In this document: piece by piece, positions 13,211-26,400 of the stretch | Numbering within the stretch: the stretch's first letter is position 1 | How the letters are laid out: every line of letters starts with the position of its first letter | Source of the DNA: Crotophaga sulcirostris | Lineage: Eukaryota; Chordata; Aves; Cuculiformes; Crotophagidae | Direction: 5' to 3' | NCBI GenBank assembly: GCA_013397455.1 | Contig: VYZB01000339.1 | Coordinates: forward strand, 566,923-630,922 | Length of the DNA stretch: 64,000 nucleotides | The notes under the pieces: generated by a model | Told to the model about the DNA's origin: nothing | Database searches by the model: none | Seen by the model: only the letters and a program-made list of their open reading frames with translations | Translations under genes and position numbers: made by a program

Positions 13211-14270
13211 ATACATGGAAACACTGATGAGGAGCGGGCATTTTCAGAGGAACTGTGGGAAATTTAAATGTGGTGTGATGGAAATTAGCAGGCAGTCGCC
13301 AAGGGGAGCTGCTCCAGAGCTGGCCCAGTCCGCTGTGGAGAAGTAGATCATGACACACAGGGGTTTTCCTGAGGCCAGGAAACACCAGGGCGACAGAGAG
13401 ACCCACCAAGAGCTGGCAGGTCTCATGGGAGATACTGATGAGGTCTGGGCATTGCCAAAGCAATGGCAACCACCTTGCATCTATAAAAAGCAGCCTGAGG
13501 AGCACCAGTGACCAGGAGCACTGCAACCAGAGTGGGCGAAGAAGGCATGGTCCAGTGATTTGTCTGGGAGGGTGCACAGGGAGGGTGCCTCCTTTGAAGG
13601 AATGGCATTTTGCTGGCTGAGTGGGAGACTTGAAGTACACATTACCCAGCAACCCAGCACCATTCTGTGACCATCTACACAGGTCAAGGGCACTTATCCT
13701 ACTTGACCGTCAAGGCAGGATGGTGGGTACTTGTCTGAGAGAAAAGGCTGCAGCCCTAGCTGAAGGGTCTGCGCTATCTACCCTACCAGTGGCTGGTGAG
13801 CCCACACAGATGAAGCTGCTGACAGGAGAGGCTGCAGTGCAGACCTTCCAACTGAGGAAGTGCCTAGACCTTTCTCCTGGGATTGGGACTGGTAGCAGAC
13901 CTGCCTGCAAAAGGTCTGCTCAGGTGGAGGAGATCCTGTCGCAGGTAGCTGAGCTGCTGGAGACAGTGAGAAGGCTGTGTAGCATCACCTTAAGAGCAGT
14001 ACAAAGAAATTTTGGACCCTCCAGCCAGGAAGTCAGCTTTATCAGAGGTTCGACTCTATGCACATGCATGTAGCATGGGGAATAAACAAGAGGGGACAGA
14101 TATGTGAGGAGCACACCTGCAGGGCTATGATGTTTATGGGATCACAGAGATGTGGTGGGATGGCTCCTGTGACTAGAGTGTCAGAATGGAAGGATACAGG
14201 CTCTTTAGGAAGAACAGGCAAGGGAAACAAGAAGGGGGAATTCCCCTTCTGTCAATGGTCTGTTTATTAC
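13211..14270 (+). mobile_element. CR1 LINE, 5' portion with ORF1 and endonuclease remnants
   Basis: The right part (about 14060-14260) reads as the start of CR1 ORF2, the AP-endonuclease domain. It has a GCAGGGCTATGATGTTTATG block, the GITEMWWDG signature (normally ITETWWDGS) near 14130-14165, then MEGYRLFRK. An in-frame TAG follows the WWDG block. The left part holds a 150-codon open frame (13621-14073) whose C-terminal half includes VEEILSQVAELLETVRRLCS, like the coiled-coil segment of CR1 ORF1. Sequence from 13211 to 13620 is probably 5' UTR, but I assign that by position only. Homology ends near 14270, so the reverse-transcriptase and 3' end are missing. This is unusual, because CR1 copies are normally truncated at the 5' end. 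Confidence 0.75.
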
Positions 14271-17200
14271 TGGTGAGGTTTACTTCAATTTTGTGGGAAG
14301 AAGCTTAAGTCAGAAGATGGAACACAGCAGTGCAAAGTAGAAGTTGTTAGTCTAATATTAAGGAGGGCTTAGCACATTCAGTTATCAGATTGGGATTGTA
14401 ACTGGCATCAAAAAGAGAAATAAATGGAAGTTAGGATAATAATTTCCTAAACTATATGGGTGTTACAAGAGCATATCTGACTACACCATAACTGAAGATG
14501 GTAGCTGTCACCAGCTGGGGAGAAACATTATCCACTAATGCAAGAAGAGGCTTGCAAATCAGGATTTATAGACATTTTCTCTAACTTTGCTATAACACAT
14601 CTTGTAGTTTAATCCAAATCACAATTCGCAGCACTTTAGGCTTTCTCAGTGTCATCACAAAAGTAGGTCTGATGCTTCACAGAGCAGCATTAACACTTTC
14701 TTCAGTTAAGTTTATAGGATATCTGACCATCTTCCAAAGAAAAATACTATACAAGAGGCTGATTTCAGCACTTGTGGTAGCAGGTTTTATTCATGCAAGA
14801 GAAAAGATAGAAACTGGGTGTAGTTACTTAATAAATATAAATCTGTTTTGATACACTGTGTGGGTTTTTTAATTATGTACTTCACTATACATAACACAAG
14901 TCATGGAAATCATCTGTTCTTAAAACGATGCAACACGTGAATATTACTTTTGAGGTTTAGATCTAGCTATATGTCAAAGGAACACCAAGGTGTTTCTCAG
15001 GTGAATAAATATAATGAAAATGCAAAATTATTGTGTAGTCCAAAGCAACTGCAGAAAAACAGGTATTGGTTGAACTAATTAAGGAAGTCGGAAGTGAGAA
15101 AATAACTTTCCCTACTTCTTCTCAGCAAACTCCTCAATTTTAATCAGCAATTCAAACAGTGACATCATTATCTCATGAAATCAACAGCTTAGGTTTTTGC
15201 ACCATGGCATGTAATGTGCTCATGCGTTTCACTTGATGTTGTATTTCTAGGAAGTGAGCAGGCAAACTAAACTACTGAAAATTATGGAAGGGCTGTTGCC
15301 TCTTCAGGTCAATCTCACAAACTTCAGTAAATCTGTACAGCAATCAAAGATTATTTCAGGTCATACAGGTAGACCTGAATTGGACTGGTTGACAGGTATA
15401 AAGAACTCTCAATAGTGTGGCTGCCTTAGGCTGAGGCTGCTCTGCTTATTACCTCACTGTGTTGCAGTCCAAACACATCCACTAGAGTAACCAGAACTAG
15501 TGCAAAAACTAGTGTCAAACTGAAGGTTAATGAAAAATGGACCTCTCTCTGTTATCCCTCAACTACAAAGGAGGGAAACTAGTAAAAGCTGGATATAATA
15601 ACAGAAGCACAGATGAAGCCATCCTCAAAAAAAGCATTTCAGAGGTAGGCAGTAATGACTGGAAGACAAGAGAAGACATAACAGCAGCCAAATGTATAAC
15701 AATGTATAGACTATTTGCATGACCACTGATCTCGTCCTTAGGGCTGCGAAAAACCTCAGATGTACACATTGAAGTCTAGCATCTTCATAAGCTTAGACTT
15801 AAAATTCTTCACAAAAATTACACCATCCTGTTTGAGTTTTGAAAAGAGATTGAAGGTGTGTGAGCCAAATTTATGGAAAGCAGCAAAAATGAAGCATTTT
15901 CACACACTAATAGATGTCTGAATACACACCTCTGTACCTAAATAAGTGTTTGTATATTCACATTGGAACGACGATCCTAATGGACTGCAATTTACCATTT
16001 TTATACCTGTGTAACCCCAGAAGGTGACATCCCTTATAAGCAGTAGCAATTTCTTAACATTATTATTCATTCACCTCTTGCCATATCATGTAGAGTTCAG
16101 ATGTATGAAGACATCTTCCACCTTCAAAAGTCAAAGGCAGAATTAAAAAACAAAACCTGAATGTAATTACAAGCAATGTAAAGGAATATTACTGCAAGCT
16201 TTCTCATATAAAGTGGTTATGTCTGGAGGTATATTATTTGCTCTTGATTCTATGTGTTTAACTGTGGTTGTTTAGGAAAAATATATAAAAACTAAAGCAA
16301 ATACTGAATGTTTTGTCCTCTACTATGGTCCTATCCTTTACTCTTGAGACCTTTAGGGTCTTCCTGAAAAACTGTTTGCTCCAAGGCCATTTCAACATCA
16401 GAAAATTCTTCACAGCAACTCAAAGATCTTTTTCCTGAGTAGTGGTAACTAAAATATCTAAAATGTCTGGAATAGTTCAGATTATTTTTCCTAGAGGTAT
16501 TTTTTCTTGACTATCAGATTAGATTTTAGTCTTTGTTTTCCTCAGTCAGTCATTTGCTACTGTATATTCTCATAGGTTTACAGGTGAAAATCTCCCTTTC
16601 ACTTATACCTCTGTGAATAGTAATGAGCAGGAGTCTACAAACAGAAAGAGCTTTTGAAATAAGAGTTTTCTATAAAATCCGCTAGCAGTGCAGGTAAAAT
16701 GCGTATTAGAGACAGTGTGACTTGCAAGTTGCAGTTCCCAGGCAGTAGCACAGAAAACTTTAATTTTTCATAATTTGCCTGCAGGTTAAAAAAAATTAAA
16801 CTGATAGATTATACAATTTGAAAAAAACTATTGCGGTTTTGTTGTTTCTCAGGAACATGGATCTTTTCTTGAGATTTTAAGTTCAGCATGTAAGAGAGAT
16901 CATATGTGGTTCGCTTATTTAGTATTTCAGAGTTACTTTCAAAAAATGGTTCCAGGCAGGAGAAAAATAATTAAGAAGCAGGATCAACATGAGAATTTTT
17001 AGGACTATTAAAAGCTTTTAGAAAAATCAGGCTACAGCAATGTTTTTCATACTTTTGATAAAAGTTGTTCTAAGATGACATCTTCACTTTACTAATGAAA
17101 TAAGGTTTTGAGAGCTGATTCTAAATTTTGTTACTTATGGCTTCAAAAAAGATAAACCCAAAACCAGAACATTATTGACCATTAAACACTGAGAATAAGG

Positions 17201-18904
17201 AAAAGTCAATTTTGAACCCTTTTTGACACATAACTTAGATAAGAAGAAATCTCTGTAATCATTCTTTTCATCAGGTAGAAGTATGAGCCGAATTTCCTGC
17301 CCACTGTAGAAGAGCAGATCTGTATCACCATATTTAAACAGTCTCTTACTAATATTTTCATAGTGAGCAACATTTGTTTTAACCTTTTCCACAAGACTTT
17401 CATTGAGATGAAGAAATATTTCCATAAAATCATGTATTTATATCACTACCATTGACAAAATATATTGGAAATTATTCATATTAAGCTATGAACAAAAGCT
17501 TTGCCATACAGAATGAAAGTTACTGTCTGAATTTCCCAGGATCTTGTTAAATGCTAGGAGTTAATCAGAAATAGAATGGAAAAGTAAAAGAAAAAAAAGG
17601 TAAACAATAATTAATATAGATGCAAATCAAAGCAGAAGGATTTTTTTGGAGGAAAATGCAAACACCAAGGTGAACTGAAGTAGCTCTAGACAGAAAGAAG
17701 GAGAGAAAAAACGGATAACAGATAAATGCCAAACAAGTGAAGAAAATAGCTTTCGCCAGACACAGGCACAGCTATGCCCTCTGCCCTCCAAGAAAGGGCC
17801 AAGTCCTTGGGGATGTTTCTCTTCACATTCCCACTACATATGAGCAAACCTTTGCACTGGAAGGGAGTCTGTGGAAACTGTCATTTGATGCTGTCCCCAT
17901 CTAGCAAATATCTAAAGGATTTTCACGCATAGCCCAGGTAACCAGCAACCATCTGCTCCTACCTAGTGTGCAAACACGTGACTGATACCAAGGTGTCACG
18001 CAAACACTTGGTCTTTCCCACAGAGGCCTGCGTGTCTCATACTATGCACAGAGAACACCTACACCTGCCTGGGTGGATGCACAGAAATCTCAGGGCACTA
18101 GTTTGCTCCCTGGCTCTGAAATGTAGAGACTGACTCGCTGTTTTTGCAATGCACGTTGTTTCACATATTTCAAGGATGGTGATTTTGAAGGGAAAGGTAT
18201 GTCCTGCTGCAAAAAATGTATTATCATCTGGCCCTCCAGATCCCGCAAGAGCAATGTTTTTAATACCTGCTCAAAGAGATGCTTTACAAAATAATACAAT
18301 TAAAATGAATTATGTAGAAGTGATTGACTGATCACCAAACAGAGTGAGTGAAGGGTTCACTAAAGGATATAATGGATTGGCCCTATCTGACAGGCATTGT
18401 AGATAAAATTGTAATAAGGTAATCTTAAGGACTTGTCAGAGCACATCTTCAGCATCCTAGAGAAACTCTTACTGCAATTTGTTGCATTCCAGCTGTGGAA
18501 TGTGTGTTTATGCATGCCTAAGTACTAAGAAAGGTGGAGTCTTGATATCAGCCAACAACCACTTGCCTCTGTGAGGTAGCCAAAGTGCTATAGTTTAAAG
18601 CTAATACGCCTGTACACTGGAATAGTTTATTCTAGTTATATTGCATCACCTCATTGCAAAAGTCTTAGTGTCATTTTTTCAAATAGCATTTTGTTGAAAG
18701 GTTCACTTACCTAGTCTTTTGAAATGCCAGCTGCAGTCTGTACTAGTTGTTTCTGAATACAAAAAAAAAAAAAAGAGTGTGGAAGAAAATTGAAACACAC
18801 AGACTCAGCTTTGTACAGGCCATGAATGGCATTGTGTTGTAAGTCAAAACAGCACACTGCAATACTCAAGGAAATCTACAAAACAGAGCTGAAGATGTCA
18901 CCTG
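14271..18904. other. intergenic; one unidentified ORF only
   Basis: AT-rich DNA. Apart from the 17135-17425 frame listed separately, no gene or repeat was recognised. Confidence 0.55.
17135..17425 (-). CDS. unidentified 96-codon ORF, possibly chance
   Basis: This minus-strand ORF starts with Met at 17425 and ends in a stop at 17137-17135. The first half has a balanced, soluble-protein-like composition (for example LVEKVKTNVAHYENISKRLF, then KYGDTDLLFYSGQEIRLILL). This differs from the Ser/Leu/Phe/Lys-rich chance frames elsewhere in the window. I do not recognise a family. An in-frame TAA lies five codons upstream of the Met, so any extension would need splicing. No clear splice sites, promoter or poly(A) context was found. 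It could be a decayed retrocopy, a transposon remnant, or chance. Confidence 0.15.
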   Translation of the reverse strand: MEIFLHLNESLVEKVKTNVAHYENISKRLFKYGDTDLLFYSGQEIRLILLPDEKNDYRDFFLSKLCVKKGSKLTFPYSQCLMVNNVLVLGLSFLKP

Positions 18905-19100
18905 GGTTATTTCTTCACCCTAAGGATCAACTCCATTTCCTGACAGATGTCCCTCCAACCTCTTATTAAAGGCAACCTGACAGATTCCAGTGTTTCTCCT
19001 GACAATCTGCTTTGGTACTTCACCACTTTGTTAAAAGAAAGATATTCCTCATCCTGAAGTTAATTCCTCAGTTTAGTTTTTCCCTGTCTCAGAAAAACAG
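18905..19100 (-). mobile_element. ancient CR1/L3-type LINE fragment
   Basis: The plus-strand text contains CTGACAGATGTCCCTCCAAC, CTTATTAAAGGC, CAGATTCCAGTGTTTCTCCT, CTTTGGTACTTCACCACTTT and ATATTCCTCATCCTGAAGTT in order. This is the reverse of the common CR1 3' region (the blocks before LFSLEKRR). It is strongly degraded. The edges are uncertain by several tens of bases. Confidence 0.6.
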
Positions 19101-20084
19101 CAAATGTAGAAAAGAATTTTACATTCCTTCTTGAAGTTACTATTTGTGGTTTTGAATTAGTGAACTGTGGGAAGACAAAAAAAATAAAGATTGTAGGAAA
19201 AAAGAAATGTTTACAAACTTTCAGGTCTTTATCAGGTCAATCTTACATCTAGTTTATGTATAACCTTTTTAAATTTGTTTGTCATTCTTATGGTTATTAA
19301 ATTCAACACAAGCCTCAGTTCTGCAGCGGAGGCTGTGCCATTGCACTACAGGCTGGTATTACTTCATATATCTTAAGGGTAGTGCATCAGTTTATATACA
19401 TCATAATGTGCCGTTTGCTTTATCACAACGCAATGACTTGTGTTCAGCTTGTGAAATACTGTAACAGCTTTCTCCGAAGTATTTCTGCACAGCCATCACT
19501 CTCCATTCTGCACCCATACATGACTATTCCTAGCTACATTACCACCTCTCTTTCTTTGTTAAATTGCATTCTTTTCTTCTCTAAACCATTTCTCTCATTT
19601 GAACAGAAATGTTTAAAAAAATTTTATCCTATCCTTCAACAAGTTTTCAATCCTTAGGAGCTCCAGATTAAGGAAGCTCCTAAATTTATGGAGTGTTGCT
19701 CCAAAGATAAACCTCTACAGTCCTTCCAGATCCTTGTGTCACCTTGTGTAGAATCCTTTTCCTTCAAAAAAGTCTGTGATTCAGAAAAAAAATCCCAAAC
19801 TGATAGTATTGCATGAGTATATGTTGTGATATTTGTACATCTAACAAATTAAATATTCAGACATGATAGAACAATTCTTATTCAATTCTGGGAACTAATC
19901 TAAAAACAGAACTATCTAGGCAAAGATATGTTTTGTTCCATCCCCCAAGCTAGACATAAAAAAAGTCTTTCCTGATATTCTTCAGTCAGACAGACAAGAT
20001 TCCTCTGGGGGGATGCTGGGCAAAAGCGGTTTTGGAGTTGAACCCCCCCACGGTGTTTCAGGCAAATAATCACATGGTTATTTG

Positions 20085-20480
20085 ACTCAAGTGAAGAGGG
20101 AGAGAGAGAGGGGAAAAGGGAGAGGGAGAGCTTGTGGGAGAAGCTGTGCCTAACGCTATGCATGATAAGCTCTGACCTAGGTCTGAGGGTTCCATCCAGG
20201 AGAGCAGGTCTCTGCAACACGGGTCCCAGGCCCATCCAGGAGATGGGGACAGGGACAGGCACCCCTACAACATGGCTCAGGAAGTGGCTGAAGGGCCCAG
20301 GCTGGGCTGAGACACCACCTCCCCTGGGCCCTTGGCAGGAGACAGTGGGGATGAGGGTCCCAGGGGAGGCCAGTGCCAGTCACTGAGGCCTGTGAGCCCT
20401 GTCAGGACCCTGACAGAAGCAGACTTGCAATGCCCAGTTCCTCTCCTTGGTGCATTTATGGTTGGCCGCTTTGGAGACTG
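20085..20480. other. GC-rich unidentified block with purine tract and hairpin
   Basis: The block starts with a GA-rich low-complexity tract (about 20093-20130) and continues as GC-rich DNA. It contains a perfect 8-bp inverted repeat with a 2-nt loop, CTGTCAGG at 20399-20406 with CCTGACAG at 20409-20416. Overlapping open frames on both strands (84 codons plus, 116 and 111 codons minus) reflect the scarcity of AT-rich stop codons rather than coding. It is possibly an old LTR or another inserted element; no family is recognised. Confidence 0.35.
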
Positions 20481-23400
20481 AGTATTGGGCCAGATGGATC
20501 TTCTCTCTGATGGAGTACTGTTGTTCCCAGGCTCTTTTGTTTTAATATGTTTTTCCACGGGAAGACGCTCAGGCATTTCTAAAAATGAGTACAAGGAGAA
20601 AAAAAAATCCATGGGGAAATGAGCAGGTATTGCTCACCTCAACAAGATTTGCTAACTGAATAGTTGAGGAACACATCATGATTCAGACTGAGGGCTCAAT
20701 CTTTGAGTCTCACTAGTGTCAGAGATGTGGGGGCTTTGCTATCCTGTGGAAACCCAGCTCAACTGGATGAATACAGAGGCTTTCAAAAACTGCCCTTCCC
20801 ACACACCTTTTGCAGATTTGGCCAAATAGACAAATTGTCTCAAGGTGATCCGCAGCTCTCCCCTCCGTCAGCAGGCACGTGCTTCCTTCCCACAGCATGA
20901 CTGAGTCAGTGTCCAGGCTGGGACATGGCTACCCATTCAATCCCTTCTGCTGCTGCAGGGCTGGAAAGAGGTGTTATCACAGGTTTCCTCAGCAGGTACA
21001 CAGTCCCTTGAAACCAATGAGAAAATGCTTATTTTCAAGCACTGTATGTGCTGATATAGTAGTTGTTTGAAAGAAAAAAAAAATTCCCTAATAAAAAAAT
21101 GTCACAGACATTTTTTCATTCACAAGATGATTGATGTCAGGTTGTAAAAGTAATCTTTTTCAGACTCCTCTCATTCAATTTAAAAGCAATGTTTTCCCTT
21201 AGATGCCAAGAGGAGTGCGAGTACTGAGGATGACCTCACTTTCAAATGGGAAAAAAAAATAAAGGAAAAGCTAATTATCAGTGCTGGACAAAGCATGACC
21301 TACTTATCATCAAATTCTACATGAAAATGCCCTTTTTTCATTGAAACATATTCAAAGTACAGATGGACAAGGGGGGGTTTAACATTTAAAATAGTCTCTT
21401 AGGTGTTTAGCAGCAATGATACAGGGACATTTGTCAGCAAACGGCCTAAGGCACATCTCAGCAAGACGGTAAAGAATCTTGGCAGTTATAGAGGACCAAA
21501 TTTTATTTCAGATACTTTCAGGAATAAGCAAAATATTTTCTAAGACACACAAGACATGTACAGAAAGCACATCACGCACTGTATTTTTTTATAATTTAAG
21601 TGTTTGGCTTCCTTAACAGTGAGGGATGAACAAAATCTTCTTGGAGCCCACTTCTGGTTTTGCTACACAGTTCTACAGCTAACTCATGTTTATGTTATTC
21701 CTTCAGATTCCCTTTTTCTGGTACTAATAGCATCAGTAGAAAGGAGGAGTACTGAGCTGAAACATTTGTTCCTCAGGCTGCAAGGAGGAGAGTCCAACAT
21801 TCAGTGCAGAGAAAACACATATGCTCCTGCACATGAATGGAGTATGCTCCAGAATAGAAAATAAAGTCTCGAAAATTGACTCTAGAAGTATCCTAGCCAA
21901 GGTTATTTCATTTGAGGCTACTAGTCATGATTTCGCTTTAGTACAGTCTAGGTCATCCAAAGGAATAAAATTGTCCTGGTCAATAACAGCAGCAGGATGG
22001 CCTGTTCAAGTGAATGACCTGTATGTATTGAGGACAATTAGGCCTAGAAGAAGCCTAAAAACTGAAATATCTGAATACTTCTGCTTAATACATGAGTAGT
22101 GAAAAAGGCAACGTATGTGTGAATGTAATTCCTGTTCCTTCTCTGTTGAAGAAGATGATAATCCTTCTTCTCTTGGAAAAAAATCTGTCTTTACACTCCT
22201 GTAGTATCATAAGTACTTTTGGTGAAAGCAATGTTCACAACCAAAGCAGGTTTGTATTCACCATATTTTGGGAGACTGCAGTGAGAAATACAGCTCTGAT
22301 CAAATCTTTCCAACAGGTATACTTGGAGAGTCATGAGGGTCACCGAAGTGCATTCCTTCCCGAACTACCCAGAATCATCCCTAAAAACTACTACCCTCAA
22401 TCTTACTGAAAGTTTCTCTAGCAGCAATATTAATTTTGGGAACACCTAGCCATCCTTCCAGAACTTTGGCTACACTTAAGATGGTCACACTGCAAGTAAG
22501 AAACATATCTGTTTAAAAGACAGTAAAAAGTATTCACAGAGGGGATGGGAAAAAGAATATTCATGATGCACAATGAAAGTTGTTATCCACTTAATATATG
22601 CCCCTTCTTAAAGCTCTTTTTTTAGGTACTCAAAAAAACATACAGATGGTACCATCTAGTCATAAAAATATTTCAATATATTCAAGGGTTGTATGGAAGA
22701 CAAAACAAAGCAGCTGTAACTTTAAATTCTGATAATTTAAAAGATGTTGCTCTGTCATTATTATAACTCATAAAAAATGTATTGTTGCCATAACAACCAC
22801 CTCACCACATGTGAGACTGCCTGAAAAACTCAAGCTTTCTTCAATCAGTCAGATACATGGGCCTAAACCTGAAAATAATTCAGCAATATATTCATGACAC
22901 TTTCTTGTAAAATGAACTTTAATGCACACAATTCCTTTTTAGCAATCATTATTTTTTAAAAATTCTATACTAAAAAGAGTTTAATGAATTCTCTTTTTGC
23001 TTCTAGGGAATAGAAAATTTGTGTCTGGGAATGATGGCATTTCTTCAGACGGAATAGAGCTGATGAATGCATTCAAAATGCATTCTCTTCACTGCCATTA
23101 TTTTCCTGAGGCTCCATCGTGTATCATTTGAATAACACTCAACATAAATCCCAGATGGTGGCAGGACTTGCAAATGATCTAGTGTGGCAGCCCCTGTATG
23201 CACACAAGGATTCATTGAAGAGAATTGCATTTTAATGGCAGTAGAAGGTATGCCACCTGGCTCCATGTCAGAAAAACCCTATGATAATGCAACCATGTTT
23301 CCCAGTCCTAAGGGCCTGAGACAGATGGCTGAACACAGGACCTGCTACTGAAGTTGCATAGTCCAAGAAGAAACACAGGGTACAGCTGGTCACATGGAAG

Positions 23401-26400
23401 GATGGGCAACACGTCTTTGTACTGACAGGCCAATCTACACATTGCTGTAGGACACAAGTGTCTGGTGGGAGTGGGAGCAGTAAAATTATGCTGTTCTTGA
23501 CTGCCCAGAAGTCACCTCTGCAATAGTGGCCACTTCATTCCTGTCCCAAACCTCAATGGAAAATGGTTTCCTCAGACTGTGACACACTTGGGTTGAAACC
23601 TCCAGCCCAAAGCAGCCAGCAGAGAGGTTTGCACCTAAAGTCCCATTCCTGGGTAGCCTAATCACCAAGTCAGTAGGTATTTGGGGACACTGGTTGAGTT
23701 TAGAAAAAACTTTCTGTTTTAAAAAAACACAGGTTGGAGTTATGCCCTTCAAATTTTAGTTTTCCCAAACTGGTATTTTCCAGAAAATTGATATATTCCT
23801 GGATTTTGGTCTGCCAGCTCTCCTCTGTAACACAAATGATGTTTCATATGCTCCATTTGATAATAAATGTAATATATCCCTTCTTTCAGTGCTGGTATTT
23901 TCTTCAAATTTTGCTCATTTTCAGTCTTAAGTCCTATTAAGTGGCATTCAAAAAGTAATTAAATTTTTCTCTAGCGCATTTTCCTCTTACTTAAATATGG
24001 TTAAATGTGATTCTCAACTTTGAAAACATGCTTTGAGTTCTATAGGTCGAAGGGTTTGCCTCAAATCCCATAGTAAAGTTCCTTTCTGTACTTCTTTTGC
24101 TTTGCATTTCCTGAATGCCCTTGTGTTCATACACTCCCTGGTGGTAAGTGCCCAAACTAACTCTAGTTTTTTTGGAAGGAATGTTGTACAATATTCATTA
24201 TACATTTCAGACTTCAGCACATATTCCTTTTCATGCATTTATTATGAAGATGATACAGGCCAGAAACATGTTCCTCCTTCAATAGAAATCCTATTGCATT
24301 CTGCTACTACATTTTTGTTTTCATACTTCCACAGACTATGCAAAATCAACCTCTAAAAAGGAGGAGAAACCAGGAAACTGGTACAGAAAACGTATGTGGT
24401 TCAGAGGAATATATATCTGATGTCAGAGAATGGTGAATTAGAGAAATCACAGGTCTGATTCATTCCAGCAGTTCTTGTATTATCTCTGTTATTGTGCAGA
24501 AATGCAAAAGCAACTGGTAAAACAGTGATCCTTGTCATACAGCTGCCTTGCTGATAGCTTCCACCCACAAGGGAGGTGGAGATTAGAAATGACTTTAAGA
24601 AAGTTTTAAGGAAAAGAGGAGGAGAAAAAAGAGGAAGAAAGGGCAAAACCATGAACGAATTCAACCCACAGGTTCAGGGAATGGATGAGGATAGAACAGA
24701 ACATTTCTCACACGAGTCACTGCTAGGAAACACACTCTGAGTCACGGGCATTGTAAGTAGCAGTTTTAGGAGAGATGATGGTTTGCTAGTTGAATTGCTA
24801 TGTTAATTTGCTTTTAAAAACATTTCCTGTTGTTCAAGAAATATACAAAAATTCTTCCCTAAAATCCACCTCTCTGTCCAGTCATTTCTAGATCACAAAG
24901 AATTAATTTTATCTTATTCATATTAGTATTAAGAGGTTATATGTTAAACTCAGTACTAATGAGAGAAAAATTAACAATGTTCAGACCATATCCCCAAATG
25001 AATCTCTCCTAAAAATTTCTCATGCTAAATGTTGAAATTTTTATGCAACTGTATTTCAAATCCACACACAGGCATACTGTACTTGCATGTTTAACTGTAT
25101 TTTCTTATATAAATCCTGCTCTCTCTCTTACAGACTGAATCACTAGCTGAAATGTCCCTTCTGGCCACAGTTAAAATCTTGATTATAATCCTTGATGAAC
25201 CAGGGATGTGAACAAACCTTGTATTTAATCAGAATAAATTAAACTGATGAGCTTCCCTGGCAGATTTATTACATTTCTTATGGATGAAGTTCCACTGACT
25301 GATCATATGCAAGTCAAAAAAAAAAAGAGTCTTATATAAGGGGTGGGGGCCATAAAGTTATAATTGAAACTGAAACACTCCAGATATGTTCCCAAGAAAA
25401 ACTGAGTTTGTACTTTTTCTTCACACCTGTATGAGGACCAGATAGGAAGAGTCAAAGGCAAAGTTCAAAGTTGAGACTCAGTAATGAGATACAGAGATGC
25501 AGGATAGTGCCAGGGTAGTTTTAGCTAATAGCAGTCCTGCCCAACACTAGGAACCATGCTTTAGTTCTTTGCCACTGCATTCACATAGTGCCAGAGGCTG
25601 ACACTTTTGGTGTCACTGTAAAATATATACACACACACCCCCCAAATTTTTAATGTATTTAGGACCATATATGCAAAAAGGTAGTATTGTCTACTGAAAT
25701 CCAAGCAGTTTTTGAACCACCTTTCCTTTTTCACCAGGAGAAGCAGCTTAGGATGGAGTTCAGTCTTGACCACATAGAGTGGTTTCTCTCTGATATGGGG
25801 ACAAAGCTTGGCTCCTGTGCTGCAAGAAGAATCAGATAGGAGAGCCTTTCTCCTTGATCTCCCAGCCTCTTTCAACCTATATCTGAACAAAAAGTATGTT
25901 CTTTCTTAATGTTTTCTCAGGGCTGCACCAATGTTTGTGAAGAGTCTGACTGGATCGTCTTGTGCTCTTTCTCTTTTTTTTGTTTCCTTACCTCTACAAC
26001 TCCACAACGTCACCTTCACGTGCAAGGCTAATGGTCAAGTAGATTCACCAATGCCTGCAGCTTGGACAATGTTTTCAGTTTAAATTAAACTTCTCTGTAA
26101 CAATACCACGAGGATCTTCATAGCTGGGGAAAAGACTCTCTTCTATTGTACACTTATCACGCTGAGACACTTTCCATTAGCTGTCAATGTCCTTGATTCC
26201 TGAACTGCAAGTACAAAGATATAGAACTGGTTTTCTGTCCAGTTTGCAAAATGTAGAGAAAGACGCCAATATTTGTCTTCTGAACTTCTGGAAAAAGAAC
26301 AAAGGTGCTGAAGAATAATTTACAATAACAGCTCAGAGCTGGCTGTTAGCAGAACAGGAGAAGGCATTCCACAGTGTGAGGCGACAGACATTCCAAGGCA

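Noticed and set aside
19912..20612. Overlapping 84-116 codon ORFs on both strands
   Set aside because: They follow from local GC richness; frames on opposite strands overlap and none resembles a protein.
21604..22409. Three successive plus-strand ORFs as exons of one gene
   Set aside because: No consistent splice signals at their ends, no recognisable domain, and composition typical of chance frames.
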